DNA of 64,000 bases from Scalesia atractyloides (GCA_947069175.1 CAMTDV010000013.1:53388610-53452609); one strand, 5' to 3'; positions 36,527 through 47,342 are shown, counted from the stretch's first letter. Numbers and translations: made by a program. Notes: generated by a model from the sequence alone, not told the origin.

Positions 36527-36539
36527 AGTCTACCCCCTT
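36527..36539 (-). promoter_or_regulatory. Polypurine tract, minus strand
   Basis: The minus strand reads AAGGGGGTAGACT before TGTAACGCC. Just upstream is a TTTCGTGGATGAAACC remnant of the usual chromovirus pol end, supporting a Ty3/gypsy origin. Confidence 0.7.
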
Positions 36540-37109
36540 AATGGAGGTTTCATCCACGAAACCTTTCTCATTTCTATCAAACTATAACCACGTTTACACC
36601 CCAGATAATCAATTCCCCAACTAGCACACTTAGCATTGCACTCCTACAATGCTTAGCTTGATTTCGAATTCTTGTAAAATGCTAGTTCCCGAGCAATACT
36701 AGCACTACCTATTTATTCCTTCTATACATCCCAAGGCATACTATTTCACTGAACTCACTCATGGCACGCATAAAGACTTCATTCATGAACAAGCAATATC
36801 ATATGTTTTGTTCTTGTCTCCTTCTTAATTATTCAAACATGTGTTTCATGCATTTATTAATCATGACAAACCGAGTACTTCTACTTTTACTTATAAATCA
36901 TGCTTGGCACTTCATTCTTACATTAGTTGTAGAGTATTCCTCATGATCTTGCCACAAAATTCATTATTAACATTCCTTTGTATTTACTTTCTTAATCACG
37001 TGAAAAAGTCAAAATATGAGCATACGTATATTATAAACTTTTAGTCATGCTATGATTACCGAAACATAACTACTATTCCATACTCACTTATTTGTACTTA
37101 ACCTGAGAG
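36540..37109 (-). mobile_element. Decayed internal sequence of the minus-strand element
   Basis: Begins with the pol-end remnant, then has no recognisable pol domain. It was cut by the insertion of the 37115-45776 element. The target duplication TTAAG at 37110-37114 matches 45777-45781. Confidence 0.45.
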
Positions 37110-37301
37110 TTAAGTGTAACATCCGTCAAAAATCGGATTAACCAAACCCGCTTCGTTTATTAACCGAACAACCAGTTAAAAATTTCGTTGCGTATTTAAT
37201 GCTCAAATTAATTTTAAATGATACATAATTAATAAGTATATTAGAATATAAAATTTATAATTGAAAATCTATTAAAAATAATGAAATAAAAATAAAATAC
37301 T

Positions 37302-37379
37302 GATGCCGGGTTTCGAACCCGGGTCAGCCGGGTAACTTTAAAGTCTTAACTCACATCCATCCAACCACTCCGCCACTTG
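37302..37379 (-). other. Antisense tRNA-like module M1, 5' LTR
   Basis: The minus strand has GTGGCGGAGTGGTT and CCCGGGTTCGAAACCCGG, tRNA-spaced A and B boxes of the Ser/Leu style. No acceptor stem is seen. Confidence 0.65.
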
Positions 37380-38225
37380 TGTTCTTTAGTAATATATCAA
37401 AACAATTAATTCAAATATCAAATCTCGATTTCGAATCAGTCAACCGACGCGCCCAATTCGCAGTCGTCGGAAATCCCGACGATTTCACCATTTACTGTCG
37501 GTTTCTTGTGACTTAACGTGTATAATAACTCTTACATCGGTTATAACCGATGTCCAGTCCGCGACATCAGTCATAACCGCCGGAGAATTATTGACCAACG
37601 AATCAAGACGGTAATCAGACCCAATTCGTCGATATTCTTCCCTATAAATCACACCCTAGCCTCTGGTAAACTTTTCGCTCAAAATCGCACCGACTCTTGA
37701 ATCAATTTCACTCGCCGGAAAATCTCTGCAAGTCGCCGGAAAACCGAGACTTTCATCTACACGGTAAATACCTCGACTTTTTCTGTTTTAACCCATTGTT
37801 AGACTATTACTAACATCAATCCCTCACCCAGAATCTATTCCATACGACGTTGCCGAGATATTCCATTTTCGCCGGAAAACTTCTGGAATTTCCAGAATCC
37901 CACTGTTAATCGGTATGATCATCTAAACATCCTGATAATCGTTGCTCAGTAATTCAATTCCATGTCTAGTCAATCAAACTGATTATTGAATCCGAATAGA
38001 GGGAGTTCACAAAACAGAGCCGACGATCTTTGCCGGATTTCTGAAGAAGACAATCTGTTCGGTACAATCATTCCCCAAACCTTTCTGTTCAATACATTAC
38101 AAACACTTATAAAGTTCGTTAAATTAATTTAACAAGTAACAGCATGGTTAACCGTTGTCTGTGTTTTGAGCGAAGAAGACGAAGTCGTATTGATTATAAG
38201 ATTAATTAAAATCAGTATTATGAAC

Positions 38226-38646
38226 GGGTTAGACACACAGTCCAGCGGTGGACTGTGTGCAAACAAACAATACGTCCCGAGTTCGATCCTTGACACAAGC
38301 ACATGCTCTGTAATAAAAATGTTCTTTTTTTAAACTGAACCGGATCCATACGCAGTAAGATGTTAAGTATAATAAAAACCAGAATATTTACCAAGTTAGA
38401 CACACAGTCCACACACAGTCAGCGTGGACTGTGTGCCAAACTAAACCACAGGTCCCGGGTTCGAGACCTGTGGGGATCACCGAGTCGATACAATTAAATC
38501 CTTTTTAAAATAAATGATTTTCGGATTTACTTAAATAGTGTATAAATATAATTAAAAACAGAAATATTTCGGGTTAAACACGTAGCTCAGTTGGTAGAGC
38601 TGCGTGCACGCGTACGGGAGGTCACGATTCGAACCTCACTCAGTGC
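38226..38646 (+). repeat. tRNA-like array M2-M4, 5' LTR
   Basis: Modules at 38226, about 38393 and 38571. M3 has an insertion in the hairpin, which shifts M4 by about 10 bp relative to the 3' LTR. M3 also has a 9-bp extended T-arm, CCACAGGTC/GACCTGTGG, around its B box. Confidence 0.75.
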
Positions 38647-38654
38647 AACTATAT

Positions 38655-38712
38655 AACCGACCGAACCGGTCAACGGTCAACGGTCGCGGTCAAAGTCAAA
38701 AAGTCAAAAAAA
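38655..38712 (-). promoter_or_regulatory. W-box core cluster, 5' LTR
   Basis: Five GTCAA(C/A) cores within ~50 bp, just after M4. WRKY-site similarity is known; activity here is inferred only. Confidence 0.45.
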
Positions 38713-39142
38713 ATTATTATTTTTTTATTTATTTATTTAATTTAAAAATCAATTAAAAATACTTAAAAATAATGTTTTTAAAGTTAGAAAATAGCCTTAA
38801 ACTCACAAAAATATATCCAAAAATCCTATTAAAATTGATTAATAAAATCCGCTTATTTACCGAACCGTTATATTATTATCTAGGTTAGTTTCTCTCGTGG
38901 TTAAATCAAAATTCGTGCGCATTCATCATCATTCCAAGAAACGCAACCACTGTGAGTGAATCTCTATAAATTCCCCGTTTTAATCACGTTTTTGGGGTGT
39001 ATCATGTGTCTTATTATTTATTACATTTAAACTATTGTGCACCCATCATATTCATGATCAAATGTATATTCAACATGTATCATCTGTTTGTGTGATTATT
39101 GTTTAGATTAAATTTAACGTTTTCAGTACATACATTATCATA

Positions 39143-39352
39143 GGCCGCCGCTCCCCATTACCTATGAGCGTGAGCCGTTCCCCATTACCTATGAGCGTGA
39201 ACGAGGCGTTGCCAACATACGATCGGCTCCGTTTGATTGAGCCTTGATCGCACATACATTTCATCATAGGCCGTCTGCTCCCCATTACCTATGAGCGTGA
39301 GCCGTTCCCCATTACCTATGAGCGTGAACGAGACGTTGCCAACATTTACATT
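39143..39352 (+). repeat. Minisatellite and hairpin block, 5' LTR
   Basis: Four units of CCCCATTACCTATGAGCGTG in two pairs, separated by CGATCGGCTC-cgtttgatt-GAGCCTTGATCG, which forms a stem-loop with a 2-base bulge. The 3' LTR has the same arrangement at 45146-45352. Confidence 0.8.
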
Positions 39353-39764
39353 ATCATTCATATTACATATTCATGCAAGGTGGTTTGTTATTGTATGCTA
39401 TTGTTTTTATTGTATGTTTGTTTTATTTACGTTTGTTTCATATATGATTATTGCACAATTTTTCCATATTAAATACAACAAGAAATAAATAATAAATGTT
39501 TTCTAACAAGGTTCACTCGCCAACTTTTGTTATGCCAAAAACCATTTTTACCATGATACAGGTGGACAGGACGAAGCAAGGAACACATAGGAAAGTGCCT
39601 TGAAGAAAAATAATGAAGTTTAGAAAGATGTATAGAACATGTTGTATTTGTATGATTTGATTGTATGATCTCCTTTAAATTGTAATAATAAATGTCATGA
39701 GCTTTGATGAAAACCCAATCATGCCCCGATCACCTTTTCCGCTGCGGGTCGGGGTGTGACAGAT

Positions 39765-39776
39765 TGGTATCAGAGC
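39765..39776 (+). promoter_or_regulatory. Primer-binding site (initiator tRNA-Met)
   Basis: TGGTATCAGAGC, 12 bases complementary to the 3' end of initiator tRNA-Met, three bases after the 5' LTR. Typical of chromoviruses. Confidence 0.9.
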
Positions 39777-40605
39777 TTTTTACTATAGGGATATAGGATA
39801 GGTTATTAGACCCTTAGAGCCTATACTATAGTTGATTAGATTTTAATTGTTTATGTGGTTATATGCAAACTCATGATGTTTATTTCTTTCATATTTATTA
39901 CATACACAAATGCATGCAAACACTTCCGATACTACATTTTGTGATACATAGTGAATTATACTTACAGTCAATCATACATAATTACATACACATTCATCAT
40001 ACATATTTCAATGTTCACATATTCAAATCATCTTCATACTTCCGTTATTCAAGATTTTGTCGCATTTTTCATTTTTCAAATCTCATCAAAGTGAGTTCTG
40101 CGACGGGCATGTAGTAACTGTAAGGGTACAAGTACCGGTAGTCGGAACGTCCTGTCTAGGTTGGCATTCGTATAAACCCAATATAACGGACCAGTTTGCC
40201 TACCTGGGGACTAACGATGAGAGTACGAAGGACCTATTAGGCCAAAGCATGCCACACCAAACGTCGTTCGAACTAACCCCACTTTGAGGTGTCACCGTGT
40301 CCACACCTGGATACATTCCGAATATCATACGTTACATACATATTTCTCGATTTTCTCCGGTTTTTAGTGTACGTAACCAGGCTAACACATGCGAACCATA
40401 TGAAAAACCCGTAATCATGGGGGCCCACATGATTACGAAGGTGAAGTATGGCGGCATGCAAGGCCCAATTACGAGCAAAGCCCAAGACATCCTATGGATG
40501 TAGTAGATTTATTATTTTATATTTATTTTATGAATGTTCATTCCTAAATACGACACATGATCCCTAAAACATCCAACTCATACTCTTGATATGTATTCCT
40601 TGTAG
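39777..40605 (+). other. Leader (untranslated) of the complete element
   Basis: 829 bp between PBS and the gag ATG. No protein motif. The last ~140 bp (from GGCCCAATTACGAGC) is shared with the left-edge copy. It is the expected place for packaging and dimerisation signals. Confidence 0.6.
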
Positions 40606-41954
40606 ATGTCTTCTAGTCTCGCTCGTAGGAAGATGAGATCAGGAAAAGCCCGCGAGCGCATGGCTGCCCAAATCGCTCAACAAATGGCTGCCGTAATACC
40701 CAACATTGTAGTTCAAGTTCAACAAGCCCTTACCACAAATCCCGTCAACCCAATCAACCAAGAAGATCAAAATGTTATCAACCCTCCCCCAAATACCACT
40801 AAATGCACCTTCAAGCATTTCAAATCCTGGACCCTCCAAAATACGAAGGGACTGAAGGTATCACCGCATCCTCCATTGGTTTGAAGAAATGGAAAACACT
40901 TTTCTAAATTGCGATTGCCCCGATGTCGCAAAGTGCGATATGCTACTGGTCGTTTACTTGGAATAGCACTTACATGGTGGAATACAGAGAAGGCCAAACG
41001 AGGTGTTGAAGATGCTATGACTTTGACTTGGGAAGAGTTGAAGGAAATCATGACAAGACGGTTTTGCCCAAGAAGCGAAATCAAGAAATTGGAGGATGAG
41101 TTCTATTCTTTGAAACAAAAGGAAGGCGATCACACCACATACAACAAGAGATTCCTCGAGTTAAATCAAATGGTTCCCAACTTGTTCACTCCTCTTTACC
41201 GTTTGATCGAGCACTACATTCGAGGTCTTCCTTCAAAAATTCAAGACTCTGTAATAAGTACCACACCTGCAACTTTGGAAGCAGCAATGGAGTTAGCTAC
41301 CGAGCTCACCGAAAACCGCATACGTAATAAAGACTTCAAGGAGGAGAAGAAGAAGGATAAAACATCAACTGAAACCTCAAACTCCACCCAAACCGAATCC
41401 CCTTCACGATCCATTTCTAAGAGAAAACGAGATGGGCAACTTTTCGCTGTCACCCAACGCAATCAACCAGTCTCACAAGCCGTACTCCTCCAAGCTATCC
41501 CAATCACCCAAGTAGCCCCCAACTCAACTTACCCAAATAAGAAACCTTACCTTGGGCCTCACCCTCAATGCAACACCTGTTTTTATCACCATCCACCTAC
41601 CTTACCTTGTCGACTATGTGCGAATTGTGGACGCTATGGTCATTTGAGCAAGGCTTGCCGCACCTCTCAAAACCAAACCTCACCCCTACTCAAAACATGA
41701 TCCAAACATATCAACAACCCCAATACCCCATGTTTCCATATGTTCGAGCTTGTTTTAATTGTGGCGACCCTACCCACTTTAGAAACACGTGCCCTCGATT
41801 GGTTAACATCATACACGCCCAAGCTCAAGCAAACCCAGTTAACCAAGCAAATCAAGGAAACCAAATCACTAGGCCACCAGCAAGAGGAAGAGTTTACAAC
41901 ATCAACGCCAATCCTGTTGAAGATAATGACGTTCCAAACGAATCACCCAACTAG
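40606..41954 (+). pseudogene. gag of the complete element, several small frameshifts
   Basis: Gag forms the virus-like particle and binds RNA. The start ATG at 40606 opens a Ser/Arg-rich N terminus with a Gln/Asn/Pro stretch. Small indels around 40820-40930 break the frame before the conserved core at 40909-41700, which has ALTWWNTEK, TWEELKEIM, FYSLKQKEGDH, NKRFLELNQMVPNLF and YIRGLPS. The first zinc knuckle is CANCGRYGHLSKAC. A one-base loss in a C run near 41688, not present in the left-edge copy, shifts the frame before the second knuckle, CFNCGDPTHFRNTC. A Gln/Asn/Pro-rich tail ends at TAG (41952). The core is about as long as usual gag domains. No pol follows. The indels suggest this copy itself is no longer coding, although the insertion is young, so gag may be supplied in trans. 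Confidence 0.88.
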
Positions 41955-42350
41955 TCTCCTTCACCAAAAATCAAGATTCAACTCCAACCGCTTCGTTTTT
42001 ATGTTTTTCTTTATGTTATCTCAATTTTCACGTGACTCAATTATAAATTGGAAATTTATCCAAGGATCTTAATGCGAATTACTACTTCAGTTTTGTTTTT
42101 ATACTTATTGACTTAACATTCATATCAGCATACCTCACGACGTATCTCAGTCTCATCAATTAAAGAAGTTGAGCTGTGTCTCACTTCCACATGGACTAAC
42201 CTCTCCATCATAACAAACGAGAGAGGTACTGTCATCATTCAAACATTTATACTATTAGAATTAAGACTCAAGCTTTGGTTGTTGTGTTTGTTTATGTTTT
42301 AGAGTCACATAGAACTAATCATAACTTACGGATAAAGCCAATGAAAATTT

Positions 42351-42405
42351 GACAAGAATATGGTGGATACGCCGCTGGTACTTCCTATATATAAGTATTC
42401 TTGTC
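42351..42405 (+). other. Stem-loop, first unit
   Basis: GACAAGAATA pairs perfectly with TATTCTTGTC. The loop holds GGATACGCCGCTGGTACTTCC, well kept in all copies. The second unit at 42714-42767 has one mismatch (TATTCTTGCC). Confidence 0.55.
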
Positions 42406-42947
42406 AAAAGATCAGAGGCATTGTCAGGCGGTTATGAGAAGTTCCATGTAGGATTTAGTAATGTCTTGGTTGAAGTTTGTTTTATACTCACTGATTTAGC
42501 ATTTATATCATCTCGTCCTTTAAAGAAATTGGATTGTGTTTCATTTCTACATAGACTAACCTCTCCATCATAACAAACGAGAAAGGTACTGTCACCATTC
42601 AAATATGTATACTATCAGAATTAAGACTCAAGCTTTGGTTGTTGTGTTTGTTTATGTTCTAGAGTCATATCATAGAACCAATCATGACTTACTGATAAAA
42701 CCAATGAAAATTTGACAAGAATATGGTGGATACGCCGCTGGTACTTCCTATATATAAGTATTCTTGCCAAAGGATCAGAGGCATTGTCAGGCGGTTATGA
42801 GAGGTTCCATGTAGGTTTTAGTAGTAGAAGTTTTGTTTTAGGGTATAACCTTATCTTTCCGAACGCATCAAAACTCTTATGCATAAAATCATACTTAGTC
42901 AATCAACTCTGTTTATCAATATTTTTATCATAGGCACCAAAAAGCGA

Positions 42948-42981
42948 TTCCTGTAGCAGGGTACTCAACCCTTACAAGGAA
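42948..42981 (+). other. Conserved stem-loop before the polypurine tract
   Basis: TTCCTGTA with TACAAGGAA, and inner GGGT with ACCC. Matches 3221-3254 of the other element; the outer stem pairs better here (one bulge). Confidence 0.55.
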
Positions 42982-43104
42982 CGTTACCGCCTCAAACAAA
43001 ATTTAAACTCTTACTCTCTTCTAAGTATTTAATTGTCAAATTTAAAACACCATCCTTTTGAGTCAAACATGCCACTACTTAAATTTCGGGACGAAATTTC
43101 TAAA

Positions 43105-43119
43105 AGTAGGGGATACTGT
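43105..43119 (+). promoter_or_regulatory. Polypurine tract of the complete element
   Basis: AAAAGTAGGGGATAC directly before the 3' LTR at 43120, identical to that at 3487-3501. Confidence 0.85.
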
Positions 43120-43303
43120 AACATCCGTAAAAAATCGGATTAACCAAACCCGCTTCGTTTATTAACCGAACAACCAGTTAAAAATTTCGTTGCGTATTTA
43201 ATGCTCAAATTAATTTTAAACGATACATAATTAATAAGTATATTAGAATATAAAATTTATAATTGAAAATCTATTAAAAATAATGAAATAAAAATAAAAT
43301 ACT

Positions 43304-43381
43304 GATGCCGGGTTTCGAACCCGGGTCAGCCGGGTAACTTCAAAGTCTTAACTCACATCTATCCAACCACTCCGCCACTTG
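43304..43381 (-). other. Antisense tRNA-like module M1, 3' LTR
   Basis: Same as at 37302-37379 with a couple of substitutions; A and B boxes unchanged. Confidence 0.65.
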
Positions 43382-44228
43382 TGTTCTTTTGTAATATATC
43401 AAAACAATTAATTCAAATATCAAATCTCGATTTCAAATCAGTCAACCGACGCGCCCAATTCGCAGTCGTCGGAAATCCCGACGATTTCGTAATTTATTGT
43501 CGGTTTCTTGTGACTTAACGTGTATAATAACTCTTACATCGGTTATAACCGATGTCCAGTCCGCGACATCAGTCATAACCGCCGAAGAATTATTGACCAA
43601 CGAATCAAGACGGTAATCAGACCCAATTCGTCGATATTCTTCCCTATAAATACACACCCTAGCCTCTGGTAAACTTTTCGGTCAAAATCGCACCGACTCT
43701 TGAATCAATTTCACTCGCCGGAAAATCTCTGCAAGTCGCCGGAAAACCGAGACTTTCATCTACACGGTAAATACCTCGACTTTTTCTGTTTTAACCAATT
43801 GTTAGACTATTACTAACATCAATCCCTCACCCAGAATCTATTCCAGACGACGTTGCCGGATATTCCATTTTCGCCGGAAAACTTCTGGAATTTCTAGAAT
43901 CCCACTGTTAATCGGTATGATCATCTAAACATCCTGATAATCGTTGCTCAGTAATTCAATTCCATGTCTAATCAATCAAACTGATTATTGAATCCGAACA
44001 GAGGGAGTTCACAAAACAGAGCCGACGATCTTTGCCGGATTTCTGAAGAAGACAATCTGTTCGGTACAATCATTCCCCAAACCCTTTCTGTTCAATACAT
44101 TACAAACACTTATAAAGTTCGTTAAATTAATTTAACAAGTAACAGCATGGTTAACCGTTGTCTGTGTTTTGAGAGAAGAAGACGAAGTCGTATTGATTAT
44201 AAGATTAATTAAAATCAGTATTATGAAC

Positions 44229-44643
44229 GGGTTAGACACACAGTCCAGCGGTGGACTGTGTGCAAACAAACACATACGTCCCGAGTTCGATCCTTGACAC
44301 AAGCACATGCTCTGTAATAAAAATGTTCTTTTTCTTAAACTGAACCGGATCCATACGAAGTAAGATGTTAAGTATAATAAAAACCAGAATATTTACCAAG
44401 TTAGACACACAGTCCAGCGGTGGACTGTGTGCCAAACTAAACCACAGGTCCCGGGTTCAAGACCTGTGGGGATCACCGAGTCGATACAATTAAATCCTTT
44501 TTAAAATAAATGATTTTCGGATTTACTAAAATAGTGTATAAATATAATTAAAAACAGAAATATTTCGGGTTAGACACGTAGCTCAGTTGGTAGAGCTGCG
44601 TGCACGCGTACGGGAGGTCACGAGTTCGAACCTCACTCAGTGC
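44229..44643 (+). repeat. tRNA-like array M2-M4, 3' LTR, exact 169-bp period
   Basis: Modules start at 44229, 44398 and 44567. M2 and M3 hairpins are perfect (ACACAGTCC/GGACTGTGT). M4 holds CACGTAGCTC/GAGCTGCGTG. B boxes: GAGTTCGATCC, GGGTTCAAGACC and GAGTTCGAACC. Confidence 0.8.
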
Positions 44644-44659
44644 AACTATATAACCGACC

Positions 44660-44715
44660 GAACCGGTCAACGGTCAACGGTCAACAGTCGCGGTCAAAGT
44701 CAAAAAGTCAAAAAA
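44660..44715 (-). promoter_or_regulatory. W-box core cluster, 3' LTR
   Basis: Six GTCAA(C/A) cores in about 50 bp, one more than in the 5' LTR. Confidence 0.45.
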
Positions 44716-45781
44716 TTTTATTATTTTTTTAATTTATTTATTTAATTTAAAAATCAATTAAAAATACTTAAAAATAATGTTTTTAAAGTTAGAAAATAGC
44801 CTTAAACTCACAAAAATATATCCAAAAATCCTATTAAAATTGATAATAAAATCCGCTTATTTACCGAACCGTTATATTATTATATAGGTTAGTTTCTCTC
44901 GTGGTTAAATCAAAATTCATGCGCATTCATCATCAGTCCAAGAAACGCAACCACTGTGAGTGAATCTCTATAAATTCCCCGTTTTAATCATGTTTTTGGG
45001 GTGTATCATGTGTCTTATTATTTATTACATTTAAACTATTGTGCACCCATCATATTCATGATCAAATGTATATTCAACATGTATCATCTGTTTGTGTGAT
45101 TATTGTTTAGATTAAATTTAACGTTTTCAGTACATACATTATCATAGGCCGCCGCTCCCCATTACCTATGAGCGTGAGCCGTTCCCCATTACCTATGAGC
45201 GTGAACGAGGCGTTGCCAACATACGATCGGCTCCGTTTGATTGAGCCTTGATCGCACATACATTTCATCATAGGCCGTCTGCTCCCCATTACCTATGAGC
45301 GTGAGCCGTTCCCCATTACCTATGAGCGTGAACGAGACGTTGCCAACATTTACATTATCATTCATATTACATATTCATGCAAGGTGGTTTGTTATTGTAT
45401 GCTATTTGTTTGTTATTGTATGTTTATTTACGTTTGTTCATATATGATTATTGCACAATTTTTCCATATTAAATACAACAAGAAATAAATAATAAATGTT
45501 TTCTAACAAGGTTCACTCGCCAACTTTTGTTGATCCAAAATTTACACATGATACAGGTGGACAGGACAAAGCAAGGAACACATAGGAAAGTGCCTTAGAA
45601 GAAAAATAATGAAGTTTAGAAAGATGTATAGAACATGTTGTATTTGTATGATTTGATTGTATGATCTCCTTTAAATTGTAATAATAAATATGAAACATTA
45701 TAATAAATGTCATGAGCTTTGATGAAAACCCAATCATGCCCCGATCACCTTTTCCGCTGCGGGACGGGGTGTGACATTAAG

Positions 45782-47020
45782 CATCATTCTACGTTTGCCA
45801 CTGACCTATACTATGCACACCCTTTGGTTAAATTCTGAATCACATATCACTTTATGATTAACTCTTTTCATGTACTACTTGTACTACACACGTAAGCATG
45901 ATACGCAAATCATCGTACGAGTATTTAACCAATACCCCTAGATTCTTACTCAAGGATTTTTGAGATTTTTCTCTTAATGACAACAATTATGGCTTGAAAT
46001 TTCCTCCTAAGTTGACCTTTAAAAGTCAAACATTCTATATTATACCATACTTATTCTAACGTTTGTTTATTTTGTGGGTATTATTCAATCTACTGATACT
46101 TACTTATCAATTACGAGCTAAACATGTTACTAACTTTGACTTCCTCGCATAAACCAACGATCTGTAAACTGGATCGATCCGCTTCTTCACGAGTCCATAC
46201 CATACCAGATTGATTTCATTCATCCGTGTAATGAGCTCTCGCTCGTGAGCATTCTTTCAACAGCTCCACTACCTTCGTCAGCCAAGAATTCCACCAATCT
46301 CATCTATAACATTAACGATTAGCACATTTCATTTCATATTTTCGTTCTACACGGTGTTTATTCACCCATAATTATTTCACAATTTTTCCGCTCATATGCT
46401 ATATCGTACCTTATATTTCATTCGTTAGTTACATAATTTATGCAGTTCGACTTTTCAAGGTCAAACTGCAAATTTTTATCTATTAAATATTGAAGTACGT
46501 GTTTTGTTTGTCCTTCGATTTGGGCATACTTACAAAACATTATTTTAGCGTTTCTTGCAAAAATCTTTCTTCCTATAAATACTTAAGTCATCCGTCCGGG
46601 TCTTAGCCCGTTATCATCCTGACTCTCGTGAGTCGATTTAACATGCTAACATGTAACTTTCTTAAATACGTATTTCTTTTAGTAAAATTCCTCTTGCCAA
46701 ATAGTTATACTTACTTCATGTATCAGACATCTCATGTTATTTTATTACATTCGCATGGTAATTATCAATTCAATTTCGGTTGCTTTTCCGAAAGACAAAC
46801 AATAATTACATTCCCATTTAAATCTCAAATTTTTTTACGGCCTATATTCTCATAGGTTCTTAAATACGTCACATGTATATATATACACACACACATTCTT
46901 TTAGTGAAGCAACATACCTAACCCGGCAACCCTACTGGCACCACTTACTTACAAGGATATACTTAGCTTAGTTGGGGAGAGGAATGCATCTCATCCTTCA
47001 TTTCCATCCATTCCTACACA
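45782..47020. other. Decayed DNA, probably the rest of the minus-strand element
   Basis: Continues from 37109 across the younger insertion. No pol domain recognisable on either strand. Confidence 0.4.
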
Positions 47021-47021
47021 C

Positions 47022-47342
47022 TTAGAGCATTCACAATTTGTCCCTTAAATTCTATGAGGGAGCTTTTTATATTATGAAAAGTGATTGTAGATGGTTGGAA
47101 ATGATTGTGAGTAGGGAGAGAGAAACTGTTACTGTTCATCTGTAAATTTGGGGGGACACTATTCACCCTCTATAATTTTTTAATATGTTTTGAAAATGGT
47201 TGTGAGTGGATGAGAGAGAAAAAGTAATGATAAAAGTATAAAAAATATTATTTAATTAAAAGGAGAGAGAAAATGTAGTTTTTAATGAAATTATATAGGG
47301 TGAAAAAATGGAAGGGGTGTGAATGTACTTAAGGACCATTTA
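47022..47342. mobile_element. MITE-like element with (A)GAGCATTCACA-type end
   Basis: Left AGAGCATTCACAATTTG and right (inverted) AAGTACATTCACACCCC are imperfect inverted ends. The interior is purine-rich (GAGAGAGAAA) and non-coding, a texture common in small plant MITEs. Boundaries approximate. Confidence 0.45.

Larger units (their letters stand above)
37115..39761 (+). mobile_element. 5' LTR of the complete element
   Basis: TGTAACATCC to GGTGTGACA. It carries M1 (antisense), array M2-M4, W-box cluster, and two CCCCATTACCTATGAGCG blocks flanking the GATCGGCTC hairpin at about 39220. It differs from the 3' LTR by small changes, most clearly an insertion in M3 (ACACAGTCCACACACAGTC) that disturbs that hairpin. 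Confidence 0.93.
41955..43104 (+). other. Non-coding 3' internal region, partly duplicated
   Basis: About 1.15 kb without coding content. A 360-bp tandem duplication (about 42180-42540 and 42541-42900) holds the GACAAGAATA...TATTCTTGTC stem-loop twice. The left-edge copy has one unit only. A second stem-loop lies at 42948-42981. Confidence 0.75.
37115..45776 (+). mobile_element. Complete gag-only LTR retrotransposon (TR-GAG-like), 8662 bp
   Basis: LTRs at 37115-39761 (2647 bp) and 43120-45776 (2657 bp), PBS at 39765, gag at 40606-41954, polypurine tract at 43105, and TTAAG on both sides (37110-37114 and 45777-45781). The LTRs are almost alike, so the insertion is young compared with its surroundings. 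There is no protease, reverse transcriptase, RNase H or integrase, and the gag stops at the same site as in the left-edge copy. It would therefore depend on enzymes from another Ty3/gypsy element. The remnant AATTTCGGGACGAAATTTC before the polypurine tract points to a chromovirus-type (Tekay/Del-like) ancestor. Confidence 0.93.
43120..45776 (+). mobile_element. 3' LTR of the complete element
   Basis: Near-copy of the 5' LTR with intact M3. Ends GGGACGGGGTGTGACA. It includes the same minisatellite/hairpin block at 45146-45352. Followed by target duplication TTAAG. Confidence 0.93.

Noticed and set aside
37880..37896. Heat-shock element (TTCTGGAATTTCCAGAA) in the 5' LTR
   Set aside because: The palindrome looks like an HSE, but the third unit is out of 5-bp phase and the 3' LTR copy has lost it (TTTCTAGAA).
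38226..38646. Calling the LTR modules functional tRNA genes
   Set aside because: A and B boxes are present, but no acceptor stem or proper anticodon arm forms. The D-arm-like stem is 9-10 bp long instead of 3-4.
41740..42072. Open frame after gag as protease
   Set aside because: It is the out-of-frame shadow of the second zinc knuckle. No Asp-Ser/Thr-Gly motif is present.
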